NCBI GenBank assembly: GCA_022571535.1
Contig: JACZXR010000097.1
Location: 1-7,721 of the forward strand
Source: Deltaproteobacteria bacterium
GTDB lineage: Bacteria > Desulfobacterota > Binatia > UBA9968 > CAXXLF01
Length of the DNA stretch: 7,721 nt
Direction: 5' to 3'
The notes under the pieces are model-generated. The model was not told where the DNA came from. It searched no databases and saw nothing but the letters and a program-made list of their open reading frames with translations. The position numbers and the translations under genes are program-made. Shown one piece after another: positions 6,197 through 7,721 of the stretch. Positions within the stretch are counted from its first letter, which is position 1. Every line of letters starts with the position of its first letter.

Positions 6197-7108
6197 TTAG
6201 AAGTTGAAACTGACCCGGGGAGAAAAGAGATCTCCCTGGGGTTTGAGTCCCTTTAATCTCTCCTCACCGAGCAGTGCCAGATAGCCTGCGTGATCTTTAA
6301 CGCTGAAGACCCATTTCTCAAGCCAGCTCAAAGTCCCTTTACGGCTGCGCGACAGGTCGTGGTAATCAAAGTAAAAATCGTCGTCTCTACGGGCATACCC
6401 TTGGGCTGGTGAAGGATGCGAACCAAGCGGTTCGTGAATGACTCGGCAAACAAGAAATCCGGGGATGATTGTTCGGTTTGGATCGCTGAGGATATGTTCG
6501 TGGGTCACTATCTCCTCACTACTGAGAATCACTTTCTTTGCCGCAAATGCCGCCTCATGGGCAACCCCAAGATTTCCCCAAACATGAGCGTTTCCCTCAC
6601 AGTCCGACTTCTGCACGTGGAGGATGGCCACATCGGGAACAATGGACCGTACGGCCAACAGTTCTTCACCGCCAAAGGGGCATGTGACGGACCGAAAATG
6701 CTCAGCACGACTAAAATCGCTTCCACGCACTGTCTTCGTAGGGAGAAATGACACGCCCATAGCCGCGGCCTTCAAGCCCAGAGCGACAGTGAAGTTCGAA
6801 TGCTCTTCGATCTCCAGAGGGTACGGTACTCCCTCTTCTGCTGCCCGCCTAAAGTTATGTCCCAACCCTGCGGCCACATTTCCGACCCAGGAGGCAATGA
6901 CCCGTCGCACGCAACCCGCACCTATGAGCTGGTCAAACTGGATATCGGAGATAGGGGCAATTAACGTGAGGTCCCTTTTCTTCTGTCGAATGATTTCATA
7001 TCCGGCTGCAAAAGGAATCAGGGATTCAAGGGTGCAGCCCATCGCCACCGCCATACCGTCCTCGATTTCTTCTGTGATTGCCTCCCGGAGACTGCACAGC
7101 TTATCCAT
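6197..7108 (-). CDS. gctA: CoA-transferase alpha subunit, glutaconate CoA-transferase type (family I)
   Basis: The gene encodes 303 residues, comparable to GctA (about 320). Family blocks in order are: SLREAITEEIEDGMAVAMG (6-24), FAAGYEIIRQKKRDLTLI (33-50), FDQLIGAGCVRRV (58-70), ALGLKAAAMGVSFLPTKT (109-126) with RGSD after it, PDVAILHVQKSDCEGNAHVWG (158-178), LSSEEIV (195-201), and PLGSHPSPAQGY (227-238). The tail WVFSVKDHAGYLALLGEERL matches the family ending WVFdlkDH.eYL.kLG..RL. This subunit binds CoA and pairs with the beta subunit, which carries the catalytic glutamate. It acts in the cytoplasm, activating a carboxylic acid as its CoA thioester. The ATG at 7108 has AGGAG only 3 bases upstream, a short but usable spacing. 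A transposase remnant on the other strand begins within about 45 bases, so the native promoter may have been replaced. Substrate is not determined from sequence. Confidence 0.91.
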   Translation of the reverse strand: MDKLCSLREAITEEIEDGMAVAMGCTLESLIPFAAGYEIIRQKKRDLTLIAPISDIQFDQLIGAGCVRRVIASWVGNVAAGLGHNFRRAAEEGVPYPLEIEEHSNFTVALGLKAAAMGVSFLPTKTVRGSDFSRAEHFRSVTCPFGGEELLAVRSIVPDVAILHVQKSDCEGNAHVWGNLGVAHEAAFAAKKVILSSEEIVTHEHILSDPNRTIIPGFLVCRVIHEPLGSHPSPAQGYARRDDDFYFDYHDLSRSRKGTLSWLEKWVFSVKDHAGYLALLGEERLKGLKPQGDLFSPRVSFNF

Positions 7109-7150
7109 GGACTCCTATCTACCGACTCAGGCGTATTTCTGCAAGAACTC

Positions 7151-7405
7151 TTTCCTTACGATCATGTGCAGAAGCGGCACGCTGAGATGAAGCAAAAAGG
7201 TTTTACCAAGAGGATGTACCCTAGGAATGGTATTGAAGGGACTTTGAGCGAATTAGTGCGAGGACATGGCCTGAGACGAACGAAATATCGGGGGATCAAC
7301 CGTGTTCACCTATCACACTACATGATGGGCGCGACCTGCAATATCAAACGATACCTCAATCTAAAGGCCTTTGAGATAAAAACCACTACACATAAGGCCT
7401 CTTAA
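7151..7405 (+). pseudogene. C-terminal remnant of an IS1182-type transposase
   Basis: A plus-strand frame ends at TAA 7403-7405 and reads HVQKRHAEMKQKGF, KRMYPRNGIEGTLSELVRGH, GLRRTKYRGINRVHLSHYMM, GATCNIKRYL. The block 'R.GIEGT.S..VR..GLRR.RY.GL....L......A..N..R' is the conserved C-terminal end of DDE transposases of the IS1182 group; the Glu in GIEGT is the last residue of the DDE triad. Only about 80 of roughly 450-500 residues remain. Upstream, the same frame runs into the start of the CoA-transferase gene without similarity, so the element is cut off 5' of about 7110-7155. A GTG at 7166 is the first possible start, but there is no ribosome binding site and the fragment cannot be active. 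It marks a past insertion followed by deletion or recombination. Confidence 0.8.
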
Positions 7406-7431
7406 AGCCAAGGAGCGGCATCTCATAGTGT

Positions 7432-7469
7432 TTCCAAGACTATTTCGGGGTGAGTCCCTACTCTTGGAA
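7432..7469. repeat. Inverted repeat 3' of the transposase remnant
   Basis: TTCCAAGA (7432-7439) and TCTTGGAA (7462-7469) are exact reverse complements around 22 bases; inside them a GGG (about 7448-7450) and a CCC (7456-7458) could extend the pairing. No run of T follows, so it is a poor intrinsic terminator. It could be a hairpin within the element's 3' end or a chance structure. Confidence 0.35.
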
Positions 7470-7662
7470 CGCTTTGGTTTATAGCAGGGGTAATCTCATC
7501 TCAAAAAGACGGGGTTTATCAGCAGAATCATGTATTATATCTGACAAGAGATCTAGTGGCCCCTGCCGATTTCCGATACCGATAGCTACAGGCAAAGCTC
7601 GCTATTAACCCCGATCCGAAAAAACATTCGAGGTATTTGCGGTTTTGGACACCATATGACAG

Positions 7663-7717
7663 GAGTTACCGACATTTTGATTTTCGGCCTACAATTATAC
7701 TAGAGGTGAGTTACCGA
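7663..7717 (+). repeat. Direct repeat pair GAGTTACCGA
   Basis: GAGTTACCGA occurs at 7663-7672 and again at 7708-7717, 45 bases apart start to start. The upstream copy is preceded by CATATGACAG and the downstream one by ACTAGAG. Repeated short motifs of this kind occur at the ends of some insertion sequences, including IS21-type elements, but the window stops at the second copy, so it cannot be tied to a gene. Confidence 0.4.
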
Positions 7718-7721
7718 TTCA

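Larger units (their letters stand above)
7406..7721. other. Non-coding tail with repeats, possible insertion-element ends
   Basis: I find no supported gene in these 316 bases on either strand; all frames are short. It should contain the right end of the IS1182-type element, whose coding remnant ends at 7405. Visible structures are an inverted repeat at 7432-7469, a stretch with repeated CCGAT (7566-7583), and two copies of GAGTTACCGA near the window edge, each annotated or discussed separately. An element boundary cannot be placed without a second copy for comparison. Confidence 0.5.

Noticed and set aside
6624..7190. Plus-strand 188-codon frame opposite the CoA-transferase alpha gene
   Set aside because: Shadow frame of a conserved gene; it ends in a different frame from the transposase remnant and is unrelated to it.

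Overview
The window is a roughly 7.7 kb piece of a bacterial chromosome. It looks like an anaerobe of the Desulfobacterota (former Deltaproteobacteria) type. That placement is inferred from the mix of a multi-MrpD-like antiporter cluster, an SSS-family symporter, a glutaconate-type CoA-transferase and a PIN toxin-antitoxin pair; no rRNA or other marker gene is present to confirm it.

Left part (1-2031, plus strand): the tail of a Mrp/complex I-type antiporter cluster. It begins with the last 38 codons of a NuoL/M/N-like membrane subunit. Next is a small two-helix membrane protein of 82 residues, and then a long MrpD-like proton-conducting subunit that overlaps it. The long gene carries a one-base deletion near 1094 that splits it into two frames; restoring one G gives an uninterrupted protein of about 554 residues. 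A sodium:solute symporter gene (2040-3935, minus) faces this cluster with only 8 bases between the stop codons.

Middle part (3936-5310): an accessory stretch. About 360 bases without a recognisable gene lead to a type II toxin-antitoxin operon (4358-5019, plus): a ribbon-helix-helix antitoxin with a TTG start and a PIN-domain toxin with a GTG start that overlaps the antitoxin stop. A perfect 12-base-arm palindrome (4319-4343) sits directly before the antitoxin ribosome binding site and is the obvious operator. Facing the toxin is a DUF2283 gene (5053-5262, minus) broken by an in-frame TGA at codon 30; its reading frame and ribosome binding site are otherwise intact.

Right part (5310-7721): two minus-strand genes for a family I CoA-transferase, alpha subunit first (7108-6197) and beta second (6065-5310), separated by an unusually long 131-base gap that holds a small CAAAGG-type repeat. 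Immediately upstream of the alpha gene, on the opposite strand, is the C-terminal remnant of an IS1182-type transposase (about 7151-7405), so the operon's upstream region has been rebuilt by an insertion event. The final 316 bases contain no gene but hold an inverted repeat and a pair of direct repeats that may be element ends.

Functionally, the left part would couple proton and sodium movement across the membrane and the symporter would spend a sodium gradient on uptake, while the CoA-transferase would activate a carboxylic acid for catabolism. The direct link between them is inference. No wholly new system is evident. The most informative oddities are the small conserved-looking membrane protein in the antiporter cluster, the compact operator/RBS arrangement of the toxin-antitoxin pair, and three signs of decay (frameshift, nonsense codon, transposase stump) within a short distance.
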